Below, piece by piece: positions 54,769 to 63,077 of a DNA stretch of 64,000 bases. Every line of letters begins with the position of its first letter. Positions within the stretch are counted from its first letter, which is position 1. This DNA is from Devosia sp. YIM 151766 (lineage in GTDB: Bacteria; Pseudomonadota; Alphaproteobacteria; Rhizobiales; Devosiaceae). The stretch is taken from NCBI RefSeq assembly GCF_030285925.1, contig NZ_CP127251.1, positions 1,116,001 through 1,180,000 on the forward strand. Reading direction: 5' to 3'. The notes beneath the pieces were generated by a model. The model did not search any database. It was given only the letters and a program-made list of their open reading frames with translations, and had not been told where the DNA came from. The translations under genes and the position numbers were made by a program.

Positions 54769-54857
54769 GACCTCGTCCTTCGACAGGCTCAGGATGAGGT
54801 CTTCGAGGGATAGGGCCTCTCATAGACCTCATGGTGAGCCTGTCGAACCACGAGGTC
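54769..54857. repeat. Family A repeats (two units)
   Basis: GACCTCGTCCTTCGACAGGC... to GATGAGGTC (54769-54801) in inverted orientation, then GACCTCATGGTGAGCCTGTC... to GAGGTC (54825-54857). The second is a hybrid unit combining the CATGGTGAG and GACCTC modules. Confidence 0.85.
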
Positions 54858-54927
54858 GCTGCCCCCAAGCTACCAATCCGAGCCTGACCGAGCCTGTCCC
54901 GCTGATTCACACCATCCACCCCCATCA

Positions 54928-54945
54928 TTGGAATTCTCATTCCAA
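54928..54945. promoter_or_regulatory. Putative IolR operator upstream of iolG
   Basis: TTGGAA-TTCTCA-TTCCAA, a perfect 6-bp inverted repeat with six-base spacer, fitting the GGAA-N6-TTCC motif reported for IolR of Sinorhizobium. It lies about 80 bp before the iolG ATG. Confidence 0.68.
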
Positions 54946-55025
54946 AACCACCGGAAATCGTCTATCCATTCCACCATAATTCCGGCCGGCTCATTCCCGG
55001 CCCAGATGGGTGGAGTTTCTCGAAA

Positions 55026-56063
55026 ATGACAGTTCGTTTCGGTCTTCTCGGCGCCGGCCGTATCGGCAAGGTTCACGCCCGGGCGGTGACCGCCAATTCC
55101 AAGGCCCGGCTGGTTGCCGTCGCCGATGCCATGGCCGAGGCCGCCACCGCTCTCGCCGATCAATATGGCGCCGAAGTCCGCACCATCGACGCCATTCTCT
55201 CCGCCAGCGATATCGACGCGGTCGTCATCTGCACCCCCACCGATACCCATGCCGACCTCATCGAGCGCTTCGCCCGTGCCGGCAAGGCGGTCTTCTGCGA
55301 AAAGCCCATCGATCTCGATGTCGAGCGGGTAAAGGCCTGTCTCAAGGTCGTCGACGAAGCCGCCGCCACCCTCATGGTCGGTTTCAACCGCCGCTTCGAT
55401 CCGCATTTCCAGGCGATCAAGGCCGCCATTGCCGAAGGGCAAATCGGCGAGGTCGAAATGATCACCATCGTCTCGCGCGATCCCGGCGCGCCGCCGCTGG
55501 ATTACATCAGGCGGTCCGGCGGCATTTTCCGCGACATGACCATTCACGATTTCGACATGGCCCGCTTCCTGCTCGGCGAGGAGATCGACACCGTCTCCGC
55601 CCAGGCCTCCGTCCTGGTGGACCCGGCCATCGGCGCCGCCGGCGATTATGACAGCGCCTCGCTTATGCTCTCCACCGCCTCGGGCAAGCACGCCACCATT
55701 TCCAATTCGCGCCGCGCCACCTATGGCTATGACCAGCGCATCGAGGTGCATGGCTCGAAGGGCGCTATCGCCGCCGAAAACCAGCGTCCGGTCTCCATCG
55801 AGATCGCCAATGCCGAGGGCTATACCCGTCCGCCGCTGCACGATTTCTTCATGACCCGCTATACCGAGGCCTATGCCCGCGAAATCAGCGCCTTCATCGA
55901 TTGTGTTGAATCGAAATCTCCGGCCACGCCCAGCGGCGCTGACGGCCTCGTCGCCCTGGCGCTGGCCGACGCGGCGCTCAAATCGGTCAAGCAGGGCAGG
56001 GCGGTCAAGGTCAGCGAGATCTTGGGTCCGCTGGCCGACAAATCGGTGTTCCAGGGCCGCTGA
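55026..56063 (+). CDS. iolG: Inositol 2-dehydrogenase
   Basis: 345 residues of the Gfo/Idh/MocA family; oxidises myo-inositol to 2-keto-myo-inositol with NAD. The Rossmann motif is GLLGAGRIGKVHARAV near the start. FCEKPIDLDVERVKACLKVV contains the EKP catalytic-Lys motif, followed by VGFNRRFDPHFQAIKAAIAE and SGGIFRDMTIHDFDMARFLL with the conserved His-Asp pair. The inositol locus context supports IolG among related dehydrogenases. Transcribed alone, convergent with the rest of the iol genes. Confidence 0.9.
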   Translation: MTVRFGLLGAGRIGKVHARAVTANSKARLVAVADAMAEAATALADQYGAEVRTIDAILSASDIDAVVICTPTDTHADLIERFARAGKAVFCEKPIDLDVERVKACLKVVDEAAATLMVGFNRRFDPHFQAIKAAIAEGQIGEVEMITIVSRDPGAPPLDYIRRSGGIFRDMTIHDFDMARFLLGEEIDTVSAQASVLVDPAIGAAGDYDSASLMLSTASGKHATISNSRRATYGYDQRIEVHGSKGAIAAENQRPVSIEIANAEGYTRPPLHDFFMTRYTEAYAREISAFIDCVESKSPATPSGADGLVALALADAALKSVKQGRAVKVSEILGPLADKSVFQGR

Positions 56064-56085
56064 GCCCCGCACCCGCCGTCACAAA

Positions 56086-56118
56086 GACCTCATGGTGAGC
56101 TTGTCGAACCATGGGGTC
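56086..56118. repeat. Family A repeat between iolG and iolB
   Basis: GACCTCATGGTGAGCTTGTC followed by GAACCATGGGGTC. It lies between the convergent iolG and iolB stops and may serve as a two-way transcription end. Confidence 0.8.
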
Positions 56119-56125
56119 GCGGCCG

Positions 56126-56926
56126 CTATTCCAGCATCCATTCATGCTCGGGCGCATTGTGGAATTTCCACACCCGCTTCGGCCCGGCCATGACATTGAG
56201 ATAATAGAGGTCATAGCCCGCCGTCGTCGCCACCGGATGATAGCCGCGCGGCACCAGCGTCACGTCGCCATCCTCCACCGCCATGGCCTCGTCGAGGCTC
56301 CGGTCGTCGGTATAGACCCGCTGGAAGGCAAAGCCCTGCGGCGGGTTCATGCGGTGATAATAGGTCTCTTCCAGCTGGCTTTCATGCGGAAGATTGTCCT
56401 GGTCATGCTTGTGTGGCGGATAGGAGGAGGTATTGCCCTCGGGGGTGATCACCTCCACCACCAGCAGCGCATGGGCCGAGGCGTCGTCCTCCGGCATGAT
56501 ATTATAGACATGGCGCACATTGGCGCCCTTGCCGCGGCTGATGCGCTGATGGGTGCCCGGCGGAATGACCTTGGCAGCGAAATCCCCGCCGCCCGGGGCC
56601 GAGCATATTGCCAGTTCCAGCTCGGTCGTCGCGTCCACGGCCCAATGCCGCCCCGCCGGCACATAAAGCGCCCAGGGCGCGCCCTCGAACGGGCCCATGC
56701 GCTCGCCCAGTTCGCCGAAATCCTCGCCATCCACGGCAAAGCGCCCCTTGCCGCCGACCAGCACCAGGCAGACCTCGCGCTCGCCCGTCGCCTCGCCATA
56801 GGCCTCGCCCGGCGCCAGCTTGTGCAGGCCGAAGCCCACATGCGTCCAGCCGGCGCTCTCCGGCGTTACCTCATGGATCTTGCCGGTCTTGTTCGTCGCT
56901 CGGACGAGGAGGGGGGATTTGCCCAT
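56126..56926 (-). CDS. iolB: 5-deoxy-glucuronate isomerase
   Basis: 266 residues from ATG 56926, with AAGGAG seven bases upstream; the frame remains open to 56971. Double-cupin isomerase of the inositol pathway. It shows THVGFGLHKLAPGEAYGEAT, the cupin FEGAPWALYVPAGRHWAVDA, YPPHKHDQDNLPHESQLEET with metal-binding His/Glu, and VPRGYHPVATTAGYDLYYLN with VMAGPKRVWKF. Its start lies inside the 3' end of a small membrane ORF gene, so the two are translationally coupled. Confidence 0.94.
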   Translation of the reverse strand: MGKSPLLVRATNKTGKIHEVTPESAGWTHVGFGLHKLAPGEAYGEATGEREVCLVLVGGKGRFAVDGEDFGELGERMGPFEGAPWALYVPAGRHWAVDATTELELAICSAPGGGDFAAKVIPPGTHQRISRGKGANVRHVYNIMPEDDASAHALLVVEVITPEGNTSSYPPHKHDQDNLPHESQLEETYYHRMNPPQGFAFQRVYTDDRSLDEAMAVEDGDVTLVPRGYHPVATTAGYDLYYLNVMAGPKRVWKFHNAPEHEWMLE

Positions 56927-57119
56927 CGGAATTCTCCTTGGGGAAGGCATAGAAGAAATTATAGAGCGCATAGGCCAGGGCCGCGCCCACGAGGATCATC
57001 CATAGCTGCTCGCCGGTGAACAATACTTCCCAGACCAGCCACGCCGCCAGAAACAGCACCACGGCCACCCGCCGCCACAGCGGCCGGAACCAGTTCAGGT
57101 CGTTTTGCTTGAGCGCCAT
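56871..57119 (-). CDS. Small membrane protein inside the iol operon
   Basis: 82 residues from ATG 57119, with GAGGAAG upstream. Two hydrophobic segments (VAVVLFLAAWLVWEVLFTGE, LWMILVGAALAYALYNFFYA) and a charged Pro-rich tail. Codon-frame overlap with iolB is 56 bp, so it must be read before iolB. I do not recognise the family. Its place between iolE and iolB suggests a membrane accessory role, or it may be an unrelated passenger. Confidence 0.68.
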   Translation of the reverse strand: MALKQNDLNWFRPLWRRVAVVLFLAAWLVWEVLFTGEQLWMILVGAALAYALYNFFYAFPKENSDGQIPPPRPSDEQDRQDP

Positions 57120-57176
57120 GCCGCTTCCTCGCTTGATTCAATGCGCCAGATATCTAGCACAGCCCCTTCAAAAGAC

Positions 57177-58094
57177 TCAGTCTTTTGGGAATCCCTGCGT
57201 CTCGACCTCGTAGCCGGCTGCATTCATCACCCGCATCAATTCGGCATGGCCCACCTGCGCCATTTTCAGCGGCGGGTTCTGCACCGGGTCCTGCTCGGCC
57301 TCGACCACGAACCAGCCCTCATAGCCATGATCGGCGAGGCGCTGCACGATAGCCTCGAAATCCAGCGAGCCGTCGCCCGGCACCGTGAAGGCGCCCAAAG
57401 CCACCGCGTCGAGGAAACTCTGCCGGGTCCGGTCCAGCCCGTCGACCACCGCGCGGCGAATATCCTTCACATGCACATGGTTGATGCGGCCATGGTGCTT
57501 GTCGATGGCCCGCAATACCTCGCCGCCGGCAAAGGCCAGGTGCCCGGCATCGAGCAGCAGCGGAATCCCCGCCCCGGAATAGCGCATGAACGCATCCAGC
57601 TCCGGCTCCGTCTCCACCACCGCCCCCATATGATGGTGATAGGATAGCGGCATGCCCTGTTCGGCACACCATTCGCCGAATGCCGTCACCTTGCGCGCAT
57701 AGGCTTTCATCTCGTCGTCGGACAGCCTGGGCTTCTGCGCCAGCGGCACGTCGCGCCTGCCTTGGATCGAGCGGCCCACCTCGCCATAGACGATGCAGGG
57801 CGCGTCCACCGCCTTGAACAGCGCGATCATCGGCGCGATGCGATCCTGGTTGACGGCAAGATCCTCGTCCACCAGCGTCCCGGAAAACCAGCCGCCGCAC
57901 AGCGTCACGTCCGCCGCCTTGAGAATGGGCAGCATCACCTCCGGATCGTCCGGAAACCGCCGCCCCTTCTCCATGCCGGTAAAGCCGGCCGAGCGCGATT
58001 GCCGCAAACATTCCTCCAGCGACACGTCATCGCTCAATTCCACCAGATCGTCGTTCCACCACGCAATGGGCGACATGCCGAGTTTGGCTTTCAT
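57177..58094 (-). CDS. iolE: Myo-inosose-2 dehydratase
   Basis: 305 residues, AP-endonuclease-2-like TIM barrel. Dehydrates 2-keto-myo-inositol. It shows LGMSPIAWWNDDLVELSDDV, GFTGMEKGRRFPDDPEVMLP, LCGGWFSGTLVDE, LSYHHHMGAVVETEPELDAF, LLLDAGHLAFAGGEVLRAI and INHVHVKDIRR, with several conserved metal-binding His, Asp and Glu. It ends 57 bp upstream of the small membrane ORF. Confidence 0.95.
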   Translation of the reverse strand: MKAKLGMSPIAWWNDDLVELSDDVSLEECLRQSRSAGFTGMEKGRRFPDDPEVMLPILKAADVTLCGGWFSGTLVDEDLAVNQDRIAPMIALFKAVDAPCIVYGEVGRSIQGRRDVPLAQKPRLSDDEMKAYARKVTAFGEWCAEQGMPLSYHHHMGAVVETEPELDAFMRYSGAGIPLLLDAGHLAFAGGEVLRAIDKHHGRINHVHVKDIRRAVVDGLDRTRQSFLDAVALGAFTVPGDGSLDFEAIVQRLADHGYEGWFVVEAEQDPVQNPPLKMAQVGHAELMRVMNAAGYEVETQGFPKD

Positions 58095-58125
58095 CCTCTA
58101 TTCTCCCGCCTTGGATGCTGAGGGG

Positions 58126-59973
58126 TCACCCCGCCCGCTGCGCCTTCAGCGCCTTCACATAGGCCTCCCGCGCCGCATTGACGCTCGGCCGCTCGCTCAC
58201 TTCCGGCACCGCCACGTCCCACCAATGCCCGCCGGCCTCGGTGGTGATCAGCGGGTCGGTGTCGATGACGAAGACATGCACGCCGGCCGCGCCCTCGCTG
58301 TCGGCCAGAGCGGCTTCCAGCTCCGCCAGGGACGCCACCTTCTTCGCCTTGGCCCCCATGGCGGCGGCATGGGCCGCGAAATCCACATTGGGCATATCCA
58401 TGTGATAGGTGTCGCGGAACAGATTGTTGAAATTCGCTCCCCCGGTGGCCATTTGCAGCCGGTTGATGCAGCCGAACCCGGCATTGTCCAGCACCACCAC
58501 GGTGAGCCTCACCCCCATCATCACCGCCGAGACGATCTCCGAATTCATCATCAGATAGGAGCCGTCGCCCACCATCACCACCACGTCCTGGTCGGGCCGG
58601 GCAATGGCCACGCCGAGGCCCCCGGCGATCTCGTAGCCCATGGTGGAGAAGCCGTAATCGAGGTGATAGGAACCCGGCCCATCGGCCCGCCACAGCTTGT
58701 GCAATTCGCCCGGCAAGCCGCCCGAAGCGCAGACCAGGACCGCCTTGCCGCGCCCGCGCTGCACCGCCCCAATCACCTGCGCGTCCGAGGGCAGTTCCAC
58801 ATTGGTGGCGGCCCGCGCCGCGTCGGCGTCCTTGAGCCAATCTTCCTTTGCCTGCAAGGCCTTACCGGTCCAGGCGGAATCAACCTGCCAGCCCATCAGC
58901 GCCGCATCCAGCGCTTCGAGCCCCACCCGCGCATCGGCCAGTAGCGGCATGGCATTGTGCTTGTGCGCGTCGAAAACCTGCACATTGAGCCCGATGATCT
59001 TGAGGTCTTCGTTCTTGAACAGCGCCCAGGAGCCGGTGGTGAAATCCTGCAATCGCGAGCCGATGGCCAGCACCACGTCCGCTTCTTCCGCCAGCACATT
59101 CGATGCCGAAGTGCCGGTCACCCCGACGCTGCCCATATTGAGCTCATGGTCGTGGGGCAGGGAGGACTTGCCCGCCTGCGTTTCCATCACCGGAATGCCG
59201 TGTTCCTCGGCAAAGGCCGCGAGGCTATCCGAGGCCTCGGAATATAGCACGCCGCCGCCGGCGATGATCACCGGCTTCCGGGACAGTTTCAGCGCCGCCG
59301 CCGCTTCGGCGAATTCGTCGGCATCGGGCATGATCCGGCGCGGCACCCACACCTTTTCGGCAAAAAAGCTCTCGGGATAATCATAGGCTTCCGCCTGCGT
59401 GTCCTGGCACAGGCTCAGCGTCACCGGCCCGCATTCCGCCGGGTCGGTAAGCACCTGCATGGCGCGTCGCAGCGCCGGGATGATCTGTTCCGGCCGCGTG
59501 ATCCGGTCGAAATAACGGCTCACCGGCTTGAAGCAATCATTGGCCGAAATGGTGCCGTCGCCGAAATCCTCCACCTGCTGCAGGACCGGGTCCGGCAGCC
59601 TGTTGGCGAATACGTCGCCGGGCAGCAGCAGCACCGGAATGCGATTCACATGCGCCAGGGCCGCCGCCGTCACCATGTTGAGCGCCCCGGGCCCGATCGA
59701 GGTGGTGGCCACCATAAAGCGCCGCCGAAAATTGGCCTTGGCAAAGCCGATGGCGGCATGGGTCATGCCCTGCTCGTTCTGCCCGCGATAGGTGGGCAGA
59801 ATGTCCTTCACCCCATGCAGCGCCTCGCCGAGCCCGGCCACATTGCCATGCCCGAAAATCGCCCAGACCCCGCCGAAGATCGGCAGGGTCACGCCATCGA
59901 TAACGGTCTTCTGCGCCGTCAGGAAACGCGCCACGGCCTGCGCCATCGTTAATCGTACCGTCTTCTGGCTCAT
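58126..59973 (-). CDS. iolD: 3D-(3,5/4)-trihydroxycyclohexane-1,2-dione acylhydrolase
   Basis: 615 residues from ATG 59973 (GGGAG upstream; ATG 59988 also possible). Thiamine-diphosphate enzyme that opens the inositol ring. It shows GVWAIFGHGNVAGLGEALHG, the conserved Glu in TYRGQNEQGMTHAAIGFAKA, the central domain RKPVIIAGGGVLYSEASDSL, and the ThDP motif VVVMVGDGSYLMMNSEIVSA ending in VVVLDNAGFGCINRLQ. It follows iolC after a family B repeat and precedes iolE by 31 bp. Confidence 0.96.
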   Translation of the reverse strand: MSQKTVRLTMAQAVARFLTAQKTVIDGVTLPIFGGVWAIFGHGNVAGLGEALHGVKDILPTYRGQNEQGMTHAAIGFAKANFRRRFMVATTSIGPGALNMVTAAALAHVNRIPVLLLPGDVFANRLPDPVLQQVEDFGDGTISANDCFKPVSRYFDRITRPEQIIPALRRAMQVLTDPAECGPVTLSLCQDTQAEAYDYPESFFAEKVWVPRRIMPDADEFAEAAAALKLSRKPVIIAGGGVLYSEASDSLAAFAEEHGIPVMETQAGKSSLPHDHELNMGSVGVTGTSASNVLAEEADVVLAIGSRLQDFTTGSWALFKNEDLKIIGLNVQVFDAHKHNAMPLLADARVGLEALDAALMGWQVDSAWTGKALQAKEDWLKDADAARAATNVELPSDAQVIGAVQRGRGKAVLVCASGGLPGELHKLWRADGPGSYHLDYGFSTMGYEIAGGLGVAIARPDQDVVVMVGDGSYLMMNSEIVSAVMMGVRLTVVVLDNAGFGCINRLQMATGGANFNNLFRDTYHMDMPNVDFAAHAAAMGAKAKKVASLAELEAALADSEGAAGVHVFVIDTDPLITTEAGGHWWDVAVPEVSERPSVNAAREAYVKALKAQRAG

Positions 59974-59999
59974 TGCCGTTTCTCCCATATTCCACTCCC

Positions 60000-60081
60000 C
60001 CTCAGGGGGAGGGTGCCCGAAGGGCGGGTGAGGGGGTTCTCCACCCGCTCCAAAGCTCCCTCATCCGGCGCTGCGCGCGCC
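60000..60081. repeat. Family B repeat between iolC and iolD
   Basis: CTCAGGGGGAGGGTGCCCGA, then AGGGCGGGTGAGGGGG (60002-60036) and CTCATCCGGCGCTGCGCGCG (60060-60079). It is a diverged family B pair filling the iolC-iolD gap. Confidence 0.8.
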
Positions 60082-60083
60082 AC

Positions 60084-62009
60084 CTACGCCCCTTCCCATA
60101 CCTCCACCAGCGCCCCGAAGCGCCGTGCCATCTCCGCCACCGCCTCCGCGTCGCTCATCTTGCCATCGAGCCAGGCCCGCGCCGCATCGGCGAAAATGGT
60201 CCGCCCCACGGCAAAGCCCTTCACCGTCCGCGCGCTCTTGGCTGCGGCGAACCCCGCCTCCAGCTCCGCCTGCGGCGCGTCCAGTCCCAGCAGCACCACG
60301 CCCCGGCACAGCGGATCGCGGGCTTCGATCACCGCATCGGTCCTGGCCCATGCCGCTGGATTGGCCTGCGGCTCCAGCTTCCACCAATCCGGCTTGATCC
60401 CGGCATCGTAAATCTCGGTCAGCGCCCGTGCTATCGTATCGTCGTGCAGCGGCCCGTTCTTGCCGGCGATGATTTCGATCAGCAGTTCCCGCCCGATTGC
60501 GCGCGCCGCGTCGAAGGCCGAGCGCAGTTTTCCGATCTGCTCCCGCCGCAGCGCCTCCGGATCGTCGGGATGGAAGAAGCACAGCACCTTGATGCAATGA
60601 TCCACCGGCCATTCGACCAGCCGCGACCCCAGATCCTGGGTGAATTCGAATTGCAGCGGCCGCGAGCCGGGCAGCTCGATTGGCCTGGCGATCCAGAAAT
60701 TCGGCAGCGCGCCGGCGGCATAGAGCGCGTCGCGCCCGAACTTGTCGTCGATCAGCATGCCGAAGCCGTCGCGGCCATCGGCGACCTGTGCCGCCGCCTG
60801 CACCGCCAGCACCTTGAAGTCCGGCACCCGCGCCAGCTTCTCGGTATCGCCGCCGGCCATTTCTTCCAGCTGCACCCTGTGGTCCACCGCCAGGGCCATC
60901 AGCTTGGGAATATTCCGCCGCCGCGTCGTCGCCCAGTGCACATGGTTGATTTCCTCGTCCTTGCGCAGGGCCCGCTCGGGGCTGCCATGCTCAAGGAAGA
61001 ATTGCAGTTCCGTCCAGGTCGGGATTTCCGGGGCACAGAGCAGCCGCGACACCGCGAAGGCGCCGCAGGCATTGGCCCAGGTGGCGCTGGTGGCATGCTT
61101 TTCCCCGCGCAGCCAGCCGCGCAGGAACCCGCTCATGAAGGCGTCGCCCGCCCCCAGCACGTTATAGACCTCGATGGGAAAGCCTTCGCCGACAATGCCG
61201 TCTTCCAGATCGTCCGGAATCGGCCCGTCATAGACGATGCAGCCCATGGGCCCGCGCTTCAGGACGATCACGGCGGAGGACAGGGTCCGGATCGTCCTGA
61301 GCGCAGCGTGGAGATCGCCGGCACCCGCCGCGATCAATACTTCTTCCTCGGTGCCGACGATCAGGTCGCATTCGGGCAGCACCGTCTTGAGATGCGCTGA
61401 AACCTCGTCCGAGGCGATATAGCGGCTGTCCCCGGCATCGTGCCCGGCCAGCCCCCACAGATTGGGCCGGTAGTCGATGTCGAACACCACCCTGCCGCCA
61501 TTCTCCCGCGCAATCCGCATCGCCTTGCGCTGCGCCTTGTCGCTATTGGGCTTGGCGAAATGGGTCCCCGTCACCAATACGGCCCTGGCCGAGCGGATGA
61601 AGGCCTCGTCGACATCGCCCTCGTCCAGCGCCGCATCGGCGCAATTGTCGCGATAAAAGATCAGCGGAAACGATGTGTCGTTTTCCACCGATAACAGCAC
61701 CAGGGCGGTCAACCGTTCGGGATCGGTTACGATTCCCTTGGTTTCGACGCCCTCGCGCTCCAGCTGCTCGCGGATGAAGCGGCCCATCTGCTCGTCGCCG
61801 ACCCGGGTGATCAGCGCCGATTTGAGGCCCAGCCGCGCCGTGCCCACCGCAATATTGCTGGGGCAGCCGCCGAGCGATTTGGCGAAGCTGCCGACATCTT
61901 CCAGCCTGGTGCCGATCTGCTGACCGTAAAGGTCCACCGAGGCCCGCCCGATGGTGATGACGTCCAGCTCTTGTTCCGTGACTTTACTTTGGCCGGTGGA
62001 CACCACCAT
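60084..62009 (-). CDS. iolC: 5-dehydro-2-deoxygluconokinase fused to a DUF2090 domain
   Basis: 641 residues, twice the size of Bacillus IolC. The N-terminal PfkB sugar kinase (about 15-330) has DVITIGRASVDLYGQQIGTR, SLGGCPSNIAVGTARLGL and the anion-hole and catalytic Asp in VYNVLGAGDAFMSGFLRGWL. The C-terminal DUF2090 domain (about 350-640) has LMALAVDHRVQLEEMAGG, LLIDDKFGRDALYAA and KGFAVGRTIFADAARAWLDG, an aldolase-like TIM barrel. This fused form is common in proteobacteria. GGGAGG directly abuts the ATG, so initiation at the GTG two codons later (62003) is also possible. First gene of the iolCDE-orf-iolB operon. Confidence 0.93.
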   Translation of the reverse strand: MVVSTGQSKVTEQELDVITIGRASVDLYGQQIGTRLEDVGSFAKSLGGCPSNIAVGTARLGLKSALITRVGDEQMGRFIREQLEREGVETKGIVTDPERLTALVLLSVENDTSFPLIFYRDNCADAALDEGDVDEAFIRSARAVLVTGTHFAKPNSDKAQRKAMRIARENGGRVVFDIDYRPNLWGLAGHDAGDSRYIASDEVSAHLKTVLPECDLIVGTEEEVLIAAGAGDLHAALRTIRTLSSAVIVLKRGPMGCIVYDGPIPDDLEDGIVGEGFPIEVYNVLGAGDAFMSGFLRGWLRGEKHATSATWANACGAFAVSRLLCAPEIPTWTELQFFLEHGSPERALRKDEEINHVHWATTRRRNIPKLMALAVDHRVQLEEMAGGDTEKLARVPDFKVLAVQAAAQVADGRDGFGMLIDDKFGRDALYAAGALPNFWIARPIELPGSRPLQFEFTQDLGSRLVEWPVDHCIKVLCFFHPDDPEALRREQIGKLRSAFDAARAIGRELLIEIIAGKNGPLHDDTIARALTEIYDAGIKPDWWKLEPQANPAAWARTDAVIEARDPLCRGVVLLGLDAPQAELEAGFAAAKSARTVKGFAVGRTIFADAARAWLDGKMSDAEAVAEMARRFGALVEVWEGA

Positions 62010-62046
62010 CCTCCCTGCGCCCGCTATGTGGAAACGATGGCCTCAA

Positions 62047-62062
62047 TGAAACATGAATTCCA
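62047..62062. promoter_or_regulatory. Putative IolR operator 1 upstream of iolC
   Basis: TGAAA-CATGAA-TTCCA, one mismatch from TGGAA-N6-TTCCA. It lies 38 bp before the iolC ATG. Confidence 0.55.
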
Positions 62063-62075
62063 AAGCCGTACAAGA

Positions 62076-62091
62076 TAGAACGTCCATTCTA
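62076..62091. promoter_or_regulatory. Putative IolR operator 2 upstream of iolC
   Basis: TAGAA-CGTCCA-TTCTA, a perfect dyad with the same N6 spacing but A/T in place of one G/C per arm. Together with operator 1 it brackets the probable iolC promoter. Confidence 0.5.
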
Positions 62092-62102
62092 TTTACGGAA
62101 TA

Positions 62103-62939
62103 TCACCGGCGCTGCCGCTTCTCGGCCACCGATACGGTCAGCGCCATGGCAAAGGCCATGCTGGCCGATAGCGAGCGGAAGCCGGCATGATCGGCCTCGA
62201 CCAGCTCGAACCAGACATCGGCGCATTCGGCCAGCGGCGACAGCGCCGAATCCGTCAGCGCCACCAGCGGAATGCCGTTGCCCGCCAGCGTCCGCGCCTG
62301 CATGGCGCTTTCCGGGGCATAGGGCGAAAAGCTCACCGCGAAGCCGGCATCCTTCGGCCCGGCCATGGCCAGCAGGTCGTCGTCTATGCCGGCCTCGGTC
62401 CCCACCAATTGGCAGCGCACTTTCAGCTTGCCGAAGGCATAGGCCATATAGGCCGCGATCGGGAACGCGCGCCTTTTGGCGATGAGATAGATCGTTTCGG
62501 CCCGCGCCAGGATTTCCGCCGCCCGCTCGAAGGCATCGGGGTCGATGGCGCTTGCCAGCGCATCGAGGCTGGCATGGGCCGCCGCCACGAAGCTGTTGAA
62601 GATCGCCGCGCTTTCCTCCGCCTCCACCCCCTCGGCTGCCAGCTTGCGCAGCCTGTCCTCATAGGTCGAGGTCCGCTCCCGCAGCCGGGCGCGAAAAATC
62701 TGCTGTAAACCGGAAAATCCCTCGAAGCCGAAGGATTGCGCGAACCGCACCAGCGTCGACGGTTGCACCCCGGCCGCATTTGCAATGCTCGCCGCCGTGC
62801 CGAAGGCGATCTCGTCGGGATGATCCAGTGCATAGGCTGCCACCTGCACCAGCCGTTTCGGCAGCGTCGATTTGCGCTCCAGGATAGCGGTCCGCAAGCT
62901 GTCGAAATCCGGTGCGGCGATGATGGACAGATCGGGCAA
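62103..62939 (-). CDS. iolR: RpiR/MurR-family repressor of inositol catabolism (IolR)
   Basis: 278 residues from TTG 62939, chosen because GGAG lies seven bases upstream and the protein then begins LPDLSIIAAPDFDSLRTAIL as in homologues; the frame stays open to 63053. The N-terminal RpiR helix-turn-helix has LPKRLVQVAAYALDHPDEIA, FGTAASIANAAGVQPSTLVR and FAQSFGFEGFSGLQQIFRAR. The C-terminal SIS domain (about 130-270) binds a sugar phosphate (ETIYLIAKRRAFPIAAYMAY, VSFSPYAPESAMQA). It lies directly upstream of iolC on the same strand. A GGAA-N6-TTCC palindrome lies in its own leader, suggesting autoregulation. Confidence 0.88.
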   Translation of the reverse strand: MPDLSIIAAPDFDSLRTAILERKSTLPKRLVQVAAYALDHPDEIAFGTAASIANAAGVQPSTLVRFAQSFGFEGFSGLQQIFRARLRERTSTYEDRLRKLAAEGVEAEESAAIFNSFVAAAHASLDALASAIDPDAFERAAEILARAETIYLIAKRRAFPIAAYMAYAFGKLKVRCQLVGTEAGIDDDLLAMAGPKDAGFAVSFSPYAPESAMQARTLAGNGIPLVALTDSALSPLAECADVWFELVEADHAGFRSLSASMAFAMALTVSVAEKRQRR

Positions 62940-62952
62940 AGGCGGGCTCCGT

Positions 62953-62968
62953 TGGAACGTTTGTTCCA
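62953..62968. promoter_or_regulatory. Putative IolR operator in iolR leader
   Basis: TGGAA-CGTTTG-TTCCA, a perfect match to GGAA-N6-TTCC. It sits 14-29 bases upstream of the TTG start, next to the GGAG ribosome binding site. Confidence 0.65.
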
Positions 62969-63077
62969 GACTTGGAACAGAATGGCCTTTTGCGCAAGCA
63001 AAAGGCGAGACGGTCACCCGATCTCGCCTTTTGCCAGGCTCAAACGCTAACAATCTGTTAGCCGCTCGCTCCGGATT

